A stretch of 64,000 bases of DNA, taken from positions 36,852-100,851 of the forward strand of contig JAHHIL010000016.1 of the NCBI GenBank assembly GCA_019358975.1. Direction: 5' to 3'. The stretch is from Trichocoleus desertorum ATA4-8-CV12. Its GTDB lineage: Bacteria; Cyanobacteriota; Cyanobacteriia; FACHB-46. Positions 24,525 through 31,714 of this stretch are shown piece after piece. Below the pieces are notes generated by a model. That model saw only the letters and a program-made list of their open reading frames with translations. It was not told the origin of the DNA and did no database searches. A program made the position numbers and the translations under genes. Position 1 is the first letter of the stretch; every line of letters starts with the position of its first letter.

Positions 24525-25574
24525 ATGATGACTCAATCTGAAGCAAAGTCTGGGTTAGGCTCCCAAGAAAATGGAGAGACCTTAACCTATACCAATCCCG
24601 TTTATCCTCATTATTTTGCTGATCCATATGTGTGGCAGCATCAAGGGATTTACTACGCGATCGGGACTGGGCCAGCAGAAGCAGCCGGAGAGGTAGAGGA
24701 AACTGGGCAGAGACGAGTTTTTCCGCTGTTGCGCTCCCACAACTTGATCGATTGGGAATTTGTCCAGAACGCTTTGGTACGGCCTGACCCTAGTTTAGGA
24801 GATAACTTCTGGGCACCAGAGATCGCTTATTCCGATGGCACCTTCTATCTCTATTACTCAGTGGGGCATGAAGATAAAAACCACCAGTTACGGGTTGCCA
24901 CCAGTTCAGATCCCGTAGGACCATACCAGGACGTAGGCGAACCTTTGTTAGATCCGCAGTCCTGCCCATTTGCGATCGACCCCCACGCCTTCTGTGATGA
25001 TGATGGGCAGTGGTACTTATTCTATGCTCAAGATTTTTTAGACACTAGCGAGAACGTTCGGGCGGGCACAGCCTTGATGGTCGATCGCTTGGAGAGCATG
25101 ACCAAACTGGCAGGTGAGGGCAAAGTTGTCCTGCGAGCCCGATCCGATTGGCAAAGATTTCTCGCCGATCGCCCGATGTATGGTGGTGTCTATGATTGGC
25201 ATACTTTAGAAGGCCCTTCTGTGCGTAAGTATGGCGATCGCTACTACTGCTTTTATAGTGGTGGACGGTGGGAAACGGATAGCTACGGGGTGGATTATGG
25301 AGTCGCAGAGCATGTGATGGGGCCGTACTTAGATGCAGGAAACGAAGCAGGCCCAAGGGTTTTGCGATCGCATCCGGGTTACGTCCTCGGCCCTGGTCAT
25401 AATTCGATCACGGTAGGCCCAGACGGAAAAACTGAGTACATCGTTTATCACGCTTGGGATACAGGCATGGAAGCTCGACGGATGTGCATTGACCCCCTCC
25501 ACTGCACCCCAGAGGGGCCACGCTGTCCTGGTCCTACTTGGACACCTCAAAACATTGCCATCAACTCGAAGTAG
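24525..25574 (+). CDS. Glycoside hydrolase family 43-type protein
   Basis: 349 residues, a five-bladed beta-propeller glycosidase by motif: NPVYPHYFADPYVWQH with the likely base D33, WAPEIAYSDGTFYLYYS, FAIDPHAFCDDDGQWYLFYA with the middle Asp, and YDWHTLEGPSVRKYGDRYYC with the acid Glu. C-terminal GPGHNSITVGPDGKTEYIVY and HAWD complete the family picture. GH43 enzymes cut arabinose- and xylose-containing glycans. No signal peptide is visible, so it is probably cytoplasmic or an oligosaccharide processor. The start is one of two adjacent ATGs, with AAGGAG correctly placed for the first. Its 3' end overlaps the convergent gene by 14 bp. Confidence 0.87.
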   Translation: MMTQSEAKSGLGSQENGETLTYTNPVYPHYFADPYVWQHQGIYYAIGTGPAEAAGEVEETGQRRVFPLLRSHNLIDWEFVQNALVRPDPSLGDNFWAPEIAYSDGTFYLYYSVGHEDKNHQLRVATSSDPVGPYQDVGEPLLDPQSCPFAIDPHAFCDDDGQWYLFYAQDFLDTSENVRAGTALMVDRLESMTKLAGEGKVVLRARSDWQRFLADRPMYGGVYDWHTLEGPSVRKYGDRYYCFYSGGRWETDSYGVDYGVAEHVMGPYLDAGNEAGPRVLRSHPGYVLGPGHNSITVGPDGKTEYIVYHAWDTGMEARRMCIDPLHCTPEGPRCPGPTWTPQNIAINSK

Positions 25575-26010
25575 TTTCAGTCCAAGTTGTGGGTTGGGGA
25601 TTGCGTTCTGCATACAAGTAGTCGCAATAGAGTGCCCAAGCTGCACCAGATAAAGCGGCTAGAGATCCAGCGATCGCGGCAGTGGCTCCCCAACCAAGCG
25701 GGCCGAGCCAATTGGCAAATTCCTTCAAAATTGCGGTACTGCCTTTGGCTACGATGTAAGCAACTCCAGTCGCAGCCACGGTTACCAGTCCCACCTGGGT
25801 TAGCATTTCCATCAAGTTGCTCTGGGACAAATCCTCTTCAAAATAAATCTTCCAGATTCGGGTGTACATCAGCACGTCGGAAGCGCTGAGCACCACTTGT
25901 TTGGGCAGTTCGCCACCGAAAGTGGGCATCGCCACGGCTGCACCGCTACCCACGGCATAACCTGCGATCGCCAGGGCTACATCCAGTCGCTTTTTGTCTA
26001 GGTTGCTCAT
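25561..26010 (-). CDS. Two- or three-pass membrane protein, unknown
   Basis: 149 residues from the ATG at 26010, which has AGGAGAGAAC upstream; the open frame continues back into the neighbouring region but without a ribosome site, and that extension is Arg-rich and unlikely. Hydrophobic stretches are at about 10-30 (DVALAIAGYAVGSGAAVAMP), 68-85 (QVGLVTVAATGVAYIVAKG) and 98-122 (LGPLGWGATAAIAGSLAALS). The last resembles the helical hairpin of DUF697/YcjF proteins, although similarity is weak. It lies divergent from the RarA-fusion gene. Confidence 0.7.
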   Translation of the reverse strand: MSNLDKKRLDVALAIAGYAVGSGAAVAMPTFGGELPKQVVLSASDVLMYTRIWKIYFEEDLSQSNLMEMLTQVGLVTVAATGVAYIVAKGSTAILKEFANWLGPLGWGATAAIAGSLAALSGAAWALYCDYLYAERNPQPTTWTETTSS

Positions 26011-26113
26011 GCTGTTCTCTCCTGAGGATTGTCTGACGGAACCACCAGCAATTTTGGGGGTTCTGCGAGCTATCCTAGCTTGAGACCCTAATTCCTTCCC
26101 ACTCAGACCTACT

Positions 26114-28303
26114 TTGAACCCGATAGCTGCTCCTCTCGCCGATCGCTTGCGTCCCCGCACTTTAGATGAATTTGTTGGGCAGGAGCATATTGTTGGCCCT
26201 GGACGATTGCTGCGACGAGCCATCCAAGCCGATCAGCTCGCCTCTGTGATTTTTGCTGGGCCACCAGGCACAGGTAAAACTACACTAGCGCGAGTCATTG
26301 CCAACACCACTCAAGGCCACTTCATTTCGATTAATGCGGTGTTGGCAGGGGTGAAAGAAATTCGGGCGGCGGTAGAAACCGCTCAGGAACGACGCGATCG
26401 CCACGGACAACGCACAATTTTGTTTGTGGATGAAGTGCACCGCTTCAACAAGTCCCAACAAGATGCACTGCTACCGTGGGTAGAGAATGGTACCGTGATT
26501 CTCATTGGAGCCACGACCGAGAATCCTTACTTTGAAGTCAACAAAGCTCTGGTCAGCCGTTCTCGCATCTTTCAGCTCAAATCCTTGACTGCGGCTGATT
26601 TAGTTAAGGTGGTGCAGCAGGCGCTGAGTGATCCAGAGCGAGGTTATGGCGATCGCGCGGTTCAAATCGCTCCAGACGCACTAGACCACCTTGTCAATGT
26701 AGCGAACGGAGATGCTCGTAGCCTCCTCAACGCTTTGGAGCTAGCCGTTGAAACCACCGCACCCGATCGCACAGGCACCATTCACATTAGTCTTGCCGTT
26801 GCCGAAGAGTCGATTCAGCAGCGAGCGGTCTTGTATGACAAAGAGGGAGACGCCCACTTTGATATCATCAGCGCCTTCATCAAAAGTCTGCGGGGTAGTG
26901 ATCCGGACGCGGCATTGTATTGGTTAGCTCGGATGGTTTACGCCGGAGAAGACCCCCGATTTATCTTTCGCCGGATGTTGATTTTAGCCAGCGAAGACGT
27001 AGGACTCGCAGATCCAGAAGCTGTCGCCAGAGTCAATGCTTGCGCTGCCACATTCGATCGCGTGGGCATGCCCGAAGGTCGTTACCCCCTAGCTCAAGCC
27101 GCTCTGTATTTAGCTACTGCACCGAAATCTAACAGTGTGATGGGCTTTTTTGATGCCTTAGCTGCTGTGGAGCGAGAACGCGAAGCCGATGTGCCTGCTC
27201 ATCTTAAGGATGCCAATCGAGATAAACACAGTTTTGGGCATGGAGCGAACTATCTTTACCCTCATGCCTACCGCGATCATTGGGTGGCACAGCAATATTT
27301 ACCTGCGGCTTTGCAAGGTCAGGTGTTTTATCAACCTTCGGAGCAAGGATTTGAGGCTGCAATTCGCACCCAAGTAGAACGTCGCCGAGAAGCCCAACTG
27401 GCTGCGATCGCCGAAGGCTTAGATGTAACGGCTCCAGAAATTCTTACCTACAGCCCTACCAATAAAGCCCAAGAACGTTGGCTGCAACGAACTCTTTCTC
27501 AAACTGGAGAACGCTTGGCTCAGGTTCGCGATCGCCTTTTTGCCCTAGCTCAACCCCAGCGGCATCATATGATTCTGGAACTGAATGGCGGCAGTGGTTT
27601 ACTCACTTGGGAAGCTCTGCGCCGAGTTCCAGAAGGCGGCGTTTATGTGCAGGTACCCACTGCAACCGATGTGGAACGACTCCAAACTCAAGCTCAGGCT
27701 TTACCAGAGTTGCTGCGACCAACTATGCTGCAAGGCACTGTGCAACAACTGTCAGCTTTGTTAACTGCTCAGGCACCGGAGATTCGGTTCAATCACATTC
27801 TGGGCCGCAACATTTTAATGTCGGCAGTAGATAAATCTGGGCTGGTCCGCACCTGGATACCTTTCTTACAATCCGGAGGCAAAATCACCTTAGCTGAAAC
27901 CGTTCCGCGCCACAGCCAGCGGCTATATCGATTAATAGATGCTGCCAAAGTTGAACCTGACTTGTATCAACGCTTAATTCTAGCAGAAGAAGCTATCTAC
28001 AAAGACTCCAGCGATCCCCGGATGAATTGGGACAGCACCGATCTACAACGGGTGTTTGAGCAAGCGGGATGTCACGCGCAAATTGAGACAGTTCAGACAG
28101 TTGCAGAAATGTATATCTCGCCTGCTTTAGTCGAGCGGTGGTTTGCGATCGCCCCCGATGCGCCCACCTACGCCCACCATCTCAGCCATTATCTCTCTAC
28201 ATTAGAGATAGAGTGGGTCAGAACGCTATTTCAACGCTGCTTGCAAGATCAAAGCGTACCTTGGGAGAGTGCGATCGCGCTCATATCAGCAAACCCAGAT
28301 TAG
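26114..28303 (+). CDS. rarA: RarA/MgsA-type AAA ATPase fused to methyltransferase-like domain
   Basis: 729 residues from a TTG start. Residues 1 to about 430 are a replication-associated recombination protein A: DRLRPRTLDEFVGQEHI, Walker A GPPGTGKTT at 49-57, Walker B LFVDE at 103-107, sensor 1 near 134 and the Arg finger in VSRSR. The clamp-loader-like C domain has FIKSLRGSDPDAALYWLARM and the MgsA signature GMPEGRYPLAQAALYLATAP. From about 484 a second domain shows a class I methyltransferase-like opening (MILELNGGSGLLTWEALRRV, PEGGVYVQV) and HILGRNILMSAVDKS. E. coli RarA has 447 residues and no such domain. RarA acts at stalled replication forks; the tail's activity is unknown. Confidence 0.9.
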   Translation: MNPIAAPLADRLRPRTLDEFVGQEHIVGPGRLLRRAIQADQLASVIFAGPPGTGKTTLARVIANTTQGHFISINAVLAGVKEIRAAVETAQERRDRHGQRTILFVDEVHRFNKSQQDALLPWVENGTVILIGATTENPYFEVNKALVSRSRIFQLKSLTAADLVKVVQQALSDPERGYGDRAVQIAPDALDHLVNVANGDARSLLNALELAVETTAPDRTGTIHISLAVAEESIQQRAVLYDKEGDAHFDIISAFIKSLRGSDPDAALYWLARMVYAGEDPRFIFRRMLILASEDVGLADPEAVARVNACAATFDRVGMPEGRYPLAQAALYLATAPKSNSVMGFFDALAAVEREREADVPAHLKDANRDKHSFGHGANYLYPHAYRDHWVAQQYLPAALQGQVFYQPSEQGFEAAIRTQVERRREAQLAAIAEGLDVTAPEILTYSPTNKAQERWLQRTLSQTGERLAQVRDRLFALAQPQRHHMILELNGGSGLLTWEALRRVPEGGVYVQVPTATDVERLQTQAQALPELLRPTMLQGTVQQLSALLTAQAPEIRFNHILGRNILMSAVDKSGLVRTWIPFLQSGGKITLAETVPRHSQRLYRLIDAAKVEPDLYQRLILAEEAIYKDSSDPRMNWDSTDLQRVFEQAGCHAQIETVQTVAEMYISPALVERWFAIAPDAPTYAHHLSHYLSTLEIEWVRTLFQRCLQDQSVPWESAIALISANPD

Positions 28304-28315
28304 CGAACCCAGCAG

Positions 28316-28606
28316 TTATCTGGATGGCTTTTGTCGATCTAGCCCGTTGTACATCATCGGCATCATCGGATCTACCTGAGAGCGGGAATTAGAGTAGTAT
28401 CGTTCTGCTTTTAGTAAGCGTTGGCTAAGAGCCAAACCCAGGATCAATGCAGCTAATTGCAATTGCCAGGGCGCAAAAATTAGGCTAAGAAGTGCCCCTG
28501 TGATTGCTGCAACCGCTGATAGAATAGCGATTTCATCGCAGGATCTTTCGTAGATGAAAAATGCAGTTACTGCAATTCCCAGAGGAGCTAAGAACAACCA
28601 AGACAT
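28316..28606 (-). CDS. Small membrane protein, unknown
   Basis: 96 residues from the ATG at 28606 (MSWLFLAPLGIAVTAFFIYE); a GTG at 28627 would add seven residues. It has an N-terminal membrane segment and a second hydrophobic region (EIAILSAVAAITGALLSLIF then QLQLAALILGLALSQRLLK), and ends in a polar Met-rich tail. No family was recognised. A short interrupted palindrome (28631-28650) lies immediately upstream. The gene converges with the RarA-fusion gene with only 12 bp between the stops. Confidence 0.6.
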   Translation of the reverse strand: MSWLFLAPLGIAVTAFFIYERSCDEIAILSAVAAITGALLSLIFAPWQLQLAALILGLALSQRLLKAERYYSNSRSQVDPMMPMMYNGLDRQKPSR

Positions 28607-28630
28607 AGTCAATACGTTGCTAATCACTGC

Positions 28631-28650
28631 TAGTTAAGATGACTTAACTA
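28631..28650. promoter_or_regulatory. 8-4-8 palindrome upstream of small membrane protein
   Basis: TAGTTAAG (28631-28638) and CTTAACTA (28643-28650) are exact complements around ATGA. The spacing of about one helical turn between half-site centres fits a dimeric repressor site. It overlaps the expected promoter and leader of the leftward gene. Confidence 0.35.
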
Positions 28651-28745
28651 TGAAACTAAATTATCATAATATTTATTAATCTCTCTCCGTACAAGGAAAT
28701 AAGTTTTAAGGTGGATGTTGGCTTGAATGTCAGGATAAGCGAGTT

Positions 28746-29504
28746 TTAGACAGTTTGTTGCTGTTCCACCTTGGTTACCTTGGGTTCGGAACTAGAACTA
28801 CTGAATACTAAGAACAGTAACAGCCCTTGCACGACCAAGAAGTTAGTGACGAGGAAGAAAGTGGCTTCTTCGACGGGTAGCCCAAATAAGTGTAGCCCAG
28901 TGGTATAGGTCTCTGATATGCTCCAAATGCCTTGAGCAATGGCAATGCGATCGGCGACCCACAGATATAAGGTAGGAAGTAGAGTGGCAGTTAGCCAAAG
29001 GCGTTTGCGAACCCAAAGCTGCGCTCCTCCGATCAGCCATTGCAACGCTAAGATTGGGCCAGCCCAAACCAAAATTAGTCCTAAATAGACTCCGAAATCA
29101 CGTTGGAGCAACCATACACCCAGGAGACTCAGACTTGTCCAAATGATTGTACCTGCTACATTGGCTGTGGAAGCGGGTTTTAGTTCGCTTGGCTCCTCCG
29201 TATGAGCTAGCAAGCGATATAGCCATAACCCTGTGAGAATGGGCTGTAGCACAAAAAATAAATACTCTTCGATGGGGACATAACCAACAGTGCCCACTAC
29301 GCGATCGCGACCATAGTGCCATACATCGCGCCAAATCAAATAGTTGTCCCAAGGTGTCGTGTAGACAAACGCTACAGCAGCAATCAGGAACAAAGAGATC
29401 CCAGCCTTACGACCTCCTACTCCAGCTAAAGGCTGCGGTTGCTGTGAGGCGAGTAATAAGATGGGCGGCAAGATAAAGATGATGTGAAACAATGAATAAG
29501 TCAT
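28746..29504 (-). CDS. Lycopene cyclase-domain protein (CrtYcd-like)
   Basis: 252 residues, about seven hydrophobic segments. It has two copies of the small lycopene-cyclase domain found in actinobacterial CrtYc/CrtYd, archaeal cyclases and the fungal CarRA/CarRP N-terminus. Key marks are PWDNYL at 51-56 and the paired acidic motif PxEExxFF, as PIEEYLFF at 77-84 and PVEEATFF at 210-217. These residues are thought to form the non-redox cyclase active site in the membrane. Typical cyanobacteria use CrtL or CruA/CruP instead, so this gene could be an extra or alternative carotenoid cyclase; a bisanhydrobacterioruberin-like substrate is also known for the family. The next gene to the right, in the opposite orientation, is a fibrillin-like gene. 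Confidence 0.82.
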   Translation of the reverse strand: MTYSLFHIIFILPPILLLASQQPQPLAGVGGRKAGISLFLIAAVAFVYTTPWDNYLIWRDVWHYGRDRVVGTVGYVPIEEYLFFVLQPILTGLWLYRLLAHTEEPSELKPASTANVAGTIIWTSLSLLGVWLLQRDFGVYLGLILVWAGPILALQWLIGGAQLWVRKRLWLTATLLPTLYLWVADRIAIAQGIWSISETYTTGLHLFGLPVEEATFFLVTNFLVVQGLLLFLVFSSSSSEPKVTKVEQQQTV

Positions 29505-29914
29505 TTTTATGAACTGATTTTTAGGAATTGGTCATGCTCACAACAATTCTCAGCCAGGGATCTCAGCAATAAGCTTCAGCAGTAAAGCGATCGCTCCATT
29601 ACTGAGTCCTTACCGAGTTTTTTACTGAGTTCCGGTTTTAGACTAATCGTGAAACGTTCGAGCAGCATCCTTCCAGAGGCTTGAATTCAGATTAAACATC
29701 GCTAGCTGATATAAATCGTCAGTCGCTTTGTATCCTATGACTCACAACACTAGCAGTCGCATCGGGATATATTTTGATTGTTGCCAGATCTAAGGCTAGA
29801 GCATCTATGGGAGCAAAAACATATGAGGATGTCCAGATTGAGAAGCCGCGATCGCTTTTACTGTAACTTCTCTCCGCTGCACATAGACTAGCTCCTTCCA
29901 GAACCATCACTTCA
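29505..29914. other. 410-bp divergent region before fibrillin-like gene
   Basis: This region separates the leftward lycopene-cyclase-domain gene from the rightward fibrillin-like gene. An open frame of 94 codons on the minus strand (29719-30003) overlaps the start of the fibrillin gene; it matches nothing that I know and is probably chance. No hairpin terminator or named operator was seen. Confidence 0.35.
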
Positions 29915-30622
29915 GTGTTCTCTGTCAGCGGGAGCAGGGTTTGTCGTAGGATAGTCATTGGTGTACGTGAAATCAAAAGCCGCTTGAACAGCAACTCAAT
30001 CATTCTTCAGCAAGCTGCCTTGGCAGTGCTTGAGCGCTCTCGTCAGCGTCCCACTCCTGAACAGGTAGTTCAGGCACTATTGGAGGTAGAAAAAGCGAGC
30101 AAGCAGCAAAAAATTCGTTACTCCTTGAGCGATCTGACGGGTAACTGGCGGCTTTGCTTCATCACAGGTATGCGCAAAACTCGGCAACGGGCTGGAGTGG
30201 TGCTAGGGGCAGGCCGCTATGTGCCATCTTTGGTCATGATCTCTCTTGCTTATGCTGCATCTCCTTTAGCTGCACCTCCAACTGCAACAGATAACACATC
30301 ATACAGTTCATCTTTTGAGATGGGGAACGTCACCAATCGAGTTCAACTGGGTCAGCTTCAAATGGCACTCTCAGGCCCGACTAAGCTCTTGACCAAAAAC
30401 AACATCTTGGCATTTGACTTTACAAGAATCACTTTGCAACTGTCTAAGTTTTCTCTACATCAGGGTACAGTTCGCGGCGGTGAAAGCAGTGAAGCCAGCT
30501 TTTATTCAGCGAGTGTAGGGGCGGAGAAGCAAGCTTTTTTTAATTACTTCTTAGTGCAAAAAGATATCATTGCAGCAAGAGGGCGAGGCGGCGGATTAGC
30601 CCTGTGGGGGCGGCAGGGATGA
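29915..30622 (+). CDS. PAP/fibrillin-like lipid-associated protein
   Basis: 235 residues from a GTG at 29915; the true start may be downstream, for instance the TTG before NSNSIILQQAALAVLERSRQ, since the first 25 residues lack a clear ribosome site. The core has the plastid lipid-associated protein (fibrillin) pattern: LTGNWRLCFITGMRKTRQRA, SSFEMGNVTNRVQLGQLQMA, FDFTRITLQLSKFSLHQGTV and the C-terminal FFNYFLVQKDIIAARGRGGG, ending in ALWGRQ. Fibrillins bind carotenoids and lipids at thylakoid surfaces and plastoglobules and help photoprotection. The stop overlaps the next start as ATGA, so the two are translationally coupled. Confidence 0.75.
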   Translation: MFSVSGSRVCRRIVIGVREIKSRLNSNSIILQQAALAVLERSRQRPTPEQVVQALLEVEKASKQQKIRYSLSDLTGNWRLCFITGMRKTRQRAGVVLGAGRYVPSLVMISLAYAASPLAAPPTATDNTSYSSSFEMGNVTNRVQLGQLQMALSGPTKLLTKNNILAFDFTRITLQLSKFSLHQGTVRGGESSEASFYSASVGAEKQAFFNYFLVQKDIIAARGRGGGLALWGRQG

Positions 30623-30990
30623 AGTTTATTGTTGCTTTTCTGTTGTTGCTAGGACTGTCGCTCCTCGCCGTTCTACCAGCAGAGGCTAAATCGTTTTGTC
30701 GTTCGAGTGGCGATCGCTCAATCTGTATTCTTAGCATCAAACGCAGCGCCAAAAACCACTGGGAATATAGAGCCGCTGTGAGTGTCGATGGAGTGGCTAG
30801 ACCCATTGAGGCGTATAACTGCCGCGATCGCCTGCGAATTCGCCAAGATGGCAAAGCTGTACGATTTGAAGCCCAGGGACCGGGAGAATTAATCTGCAAT
30901 ATGTTCATGATGAGGTACCGTCCTTCAGAGGCGATCGCGCTTCAGTGGAAGCATATCTCAGAAGATTTCCGGTACATTCATTTTGTGTAG
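30619..30990 (+). CDS. Small exported protein coupled to fibrillin-like gene
   Basis: 123 residues from the ATG at 30619, which overlaps the fibrillin stop (ATGA). The signal peptide is MKFIVAFLLLLGLSLLAVLP with cleavage near AEA-KS. The mature domain has four cysteines (SFCRSS, SICILS, YNCRDR, LICNMF), probably two disulphides, and a beta-rich pattern (HWEYRAAVSVDGVARPIEAY). No known family was recognised. The overlap shows co-expression with the fibrillin-like protein, although one is exported and the other is cytoplasmic or thylakoid-bound. Confidence 0.7.
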   Translation: MKFIVAFLLLLGLSLLAVLPAEAKSFCRSSGDRSICILSIKRSAKNHWEYRAAVSVDGVARPIEAYNCRDRLRIRQDGKAVRFEAQGPGELICNMFMMRYRPSEAIALQWKHISEDFRYIHFV

Positions 30991-31015
30991 GTAGTAGTCG
31001 AGGGTGAGAGAGTTC

Positions 31016-31651
31016 TTATTGCAGATTAGCAGGGATTTGCTCGGGCACTACCCAGTAGTAAATGGTTCTTCCTTGGATTTGTTCAACTCGTTCTGGTTTC
31101 CAGTCGCCCATGTCGAAAGCGTGGGATACAATCCGAGTTCCAGGTTTAAGTTCTCGAAGGAGCTTTGGGCGCAGCTTGAGATTGACATCTGGGAGCAAGT
31201 AAAGCGTGACGACTGTGGCATCGCTCAGATCAGTTTCAAACAAGTCTTGCTGTAGGAAACGAGTGCGATCGCCCACTCCAGCTTGTTGAGCATTTTCTCG
31301 GCTTTGCTGCACTAATTCTGGATTGATATCAATTCCGGTACCGCGAGTCCCAAACTCTTTTGCCGCCGCGATTACAATGCGACCATCACCGCTGCCTAAA
31401 TCGTAGAGAACATCGTTAGGGCCTACTTTAGCTAGCTCCAGCATGCCCGTAACTACCTCGGGGGGAGTTGGGACAAAGGGCACATCTGCTTGCCGTCCTT
31501 GGGGTTGAGCGGTGGGTGCAACTGTTGTTGTGTTAGTTTGAGTACTGCTTTGAGCATCGGCTTCAAAATTGCGCTGTTGGGTGCAGGCGGCAGTCCCTAA
31601 ACTAACGACTCCAACGCTAGCAAATAACAAAAAGATTCTTTGTAGTTGCAT
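31016..31651 (-). CDS. Class I SAM methyltransferase with lipoprotein-type leader
   Basis: 211 residues. A hydrophobic signal (MQLQRIFLLFASVGVVSLGT) ends in AAC, with C23 as a probable but weak lipobox, then a Ser/Thr/Gln-rich linker to about residue 60. A class I methyltransferase fold follows: FVPTPPEVVTGMLELAKVGP, motif I VLYDLGSGDGRIVIAA, the acidic binding residue in GTGIDINPELV, QQDLFETDLSDATVVTLYLL and the C-terminal strands. The pattern PTP...VLYDLGSGDGR is like Dot1-type or thiol-methyltransferase relatives. A methyltransferase with an export leader is odd because SAM is cytoplasmic. The substrate is unknown. It lies 63 bp downstream of the permease gene on the same strand. Confidence 0.78.
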   Translation of the reverse strand: MQLQRIFLLFASVGVVSLGTAACTQQRNFEADAQSSTQTNTTTVAPTAQPQGRQADVPFVPTPPEVVTGMLELAKVGPNDVLYDLGSGDGRIVIAAAKEFGTRGTGIDINPELVQQSRENAQQAGVGDRTRFLQQDLFETDLSDATVVTLYLLPDVNLKLRPKLLRELKPGTRIVSHAFDMGDWKPERVEQIQGRTIYYWVVPEQIPANLQ

Positions 31652-31714
31652 GATTTAGATCTCCTTTAGTGGGTTTAGTATGGTTTTGTTCGTGATATTG
31701 AACTCAGCTTTGGC

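Noticed and set aside
24412..24627. 71-codon minus-strand open frame over the terminator and GH43 start
   Set aside because: It spans a terminator hairpin and the ribosome site of the GH43 gene, with no support of its own.
26011..26223. 71-residue N-terminal extension of the membrane protein at 25561
   Set aside because: The extension crosses the divergent RarA-fusion start, is Arg-rich, and the ATG at 26010 has a good ribosome site.
29719..30003. 94-codon open frame on the minus strand
   Set aside because: It overlaps the start of the fibrillin-like gene and matches no family; the promoter region setting makes chance more likely.
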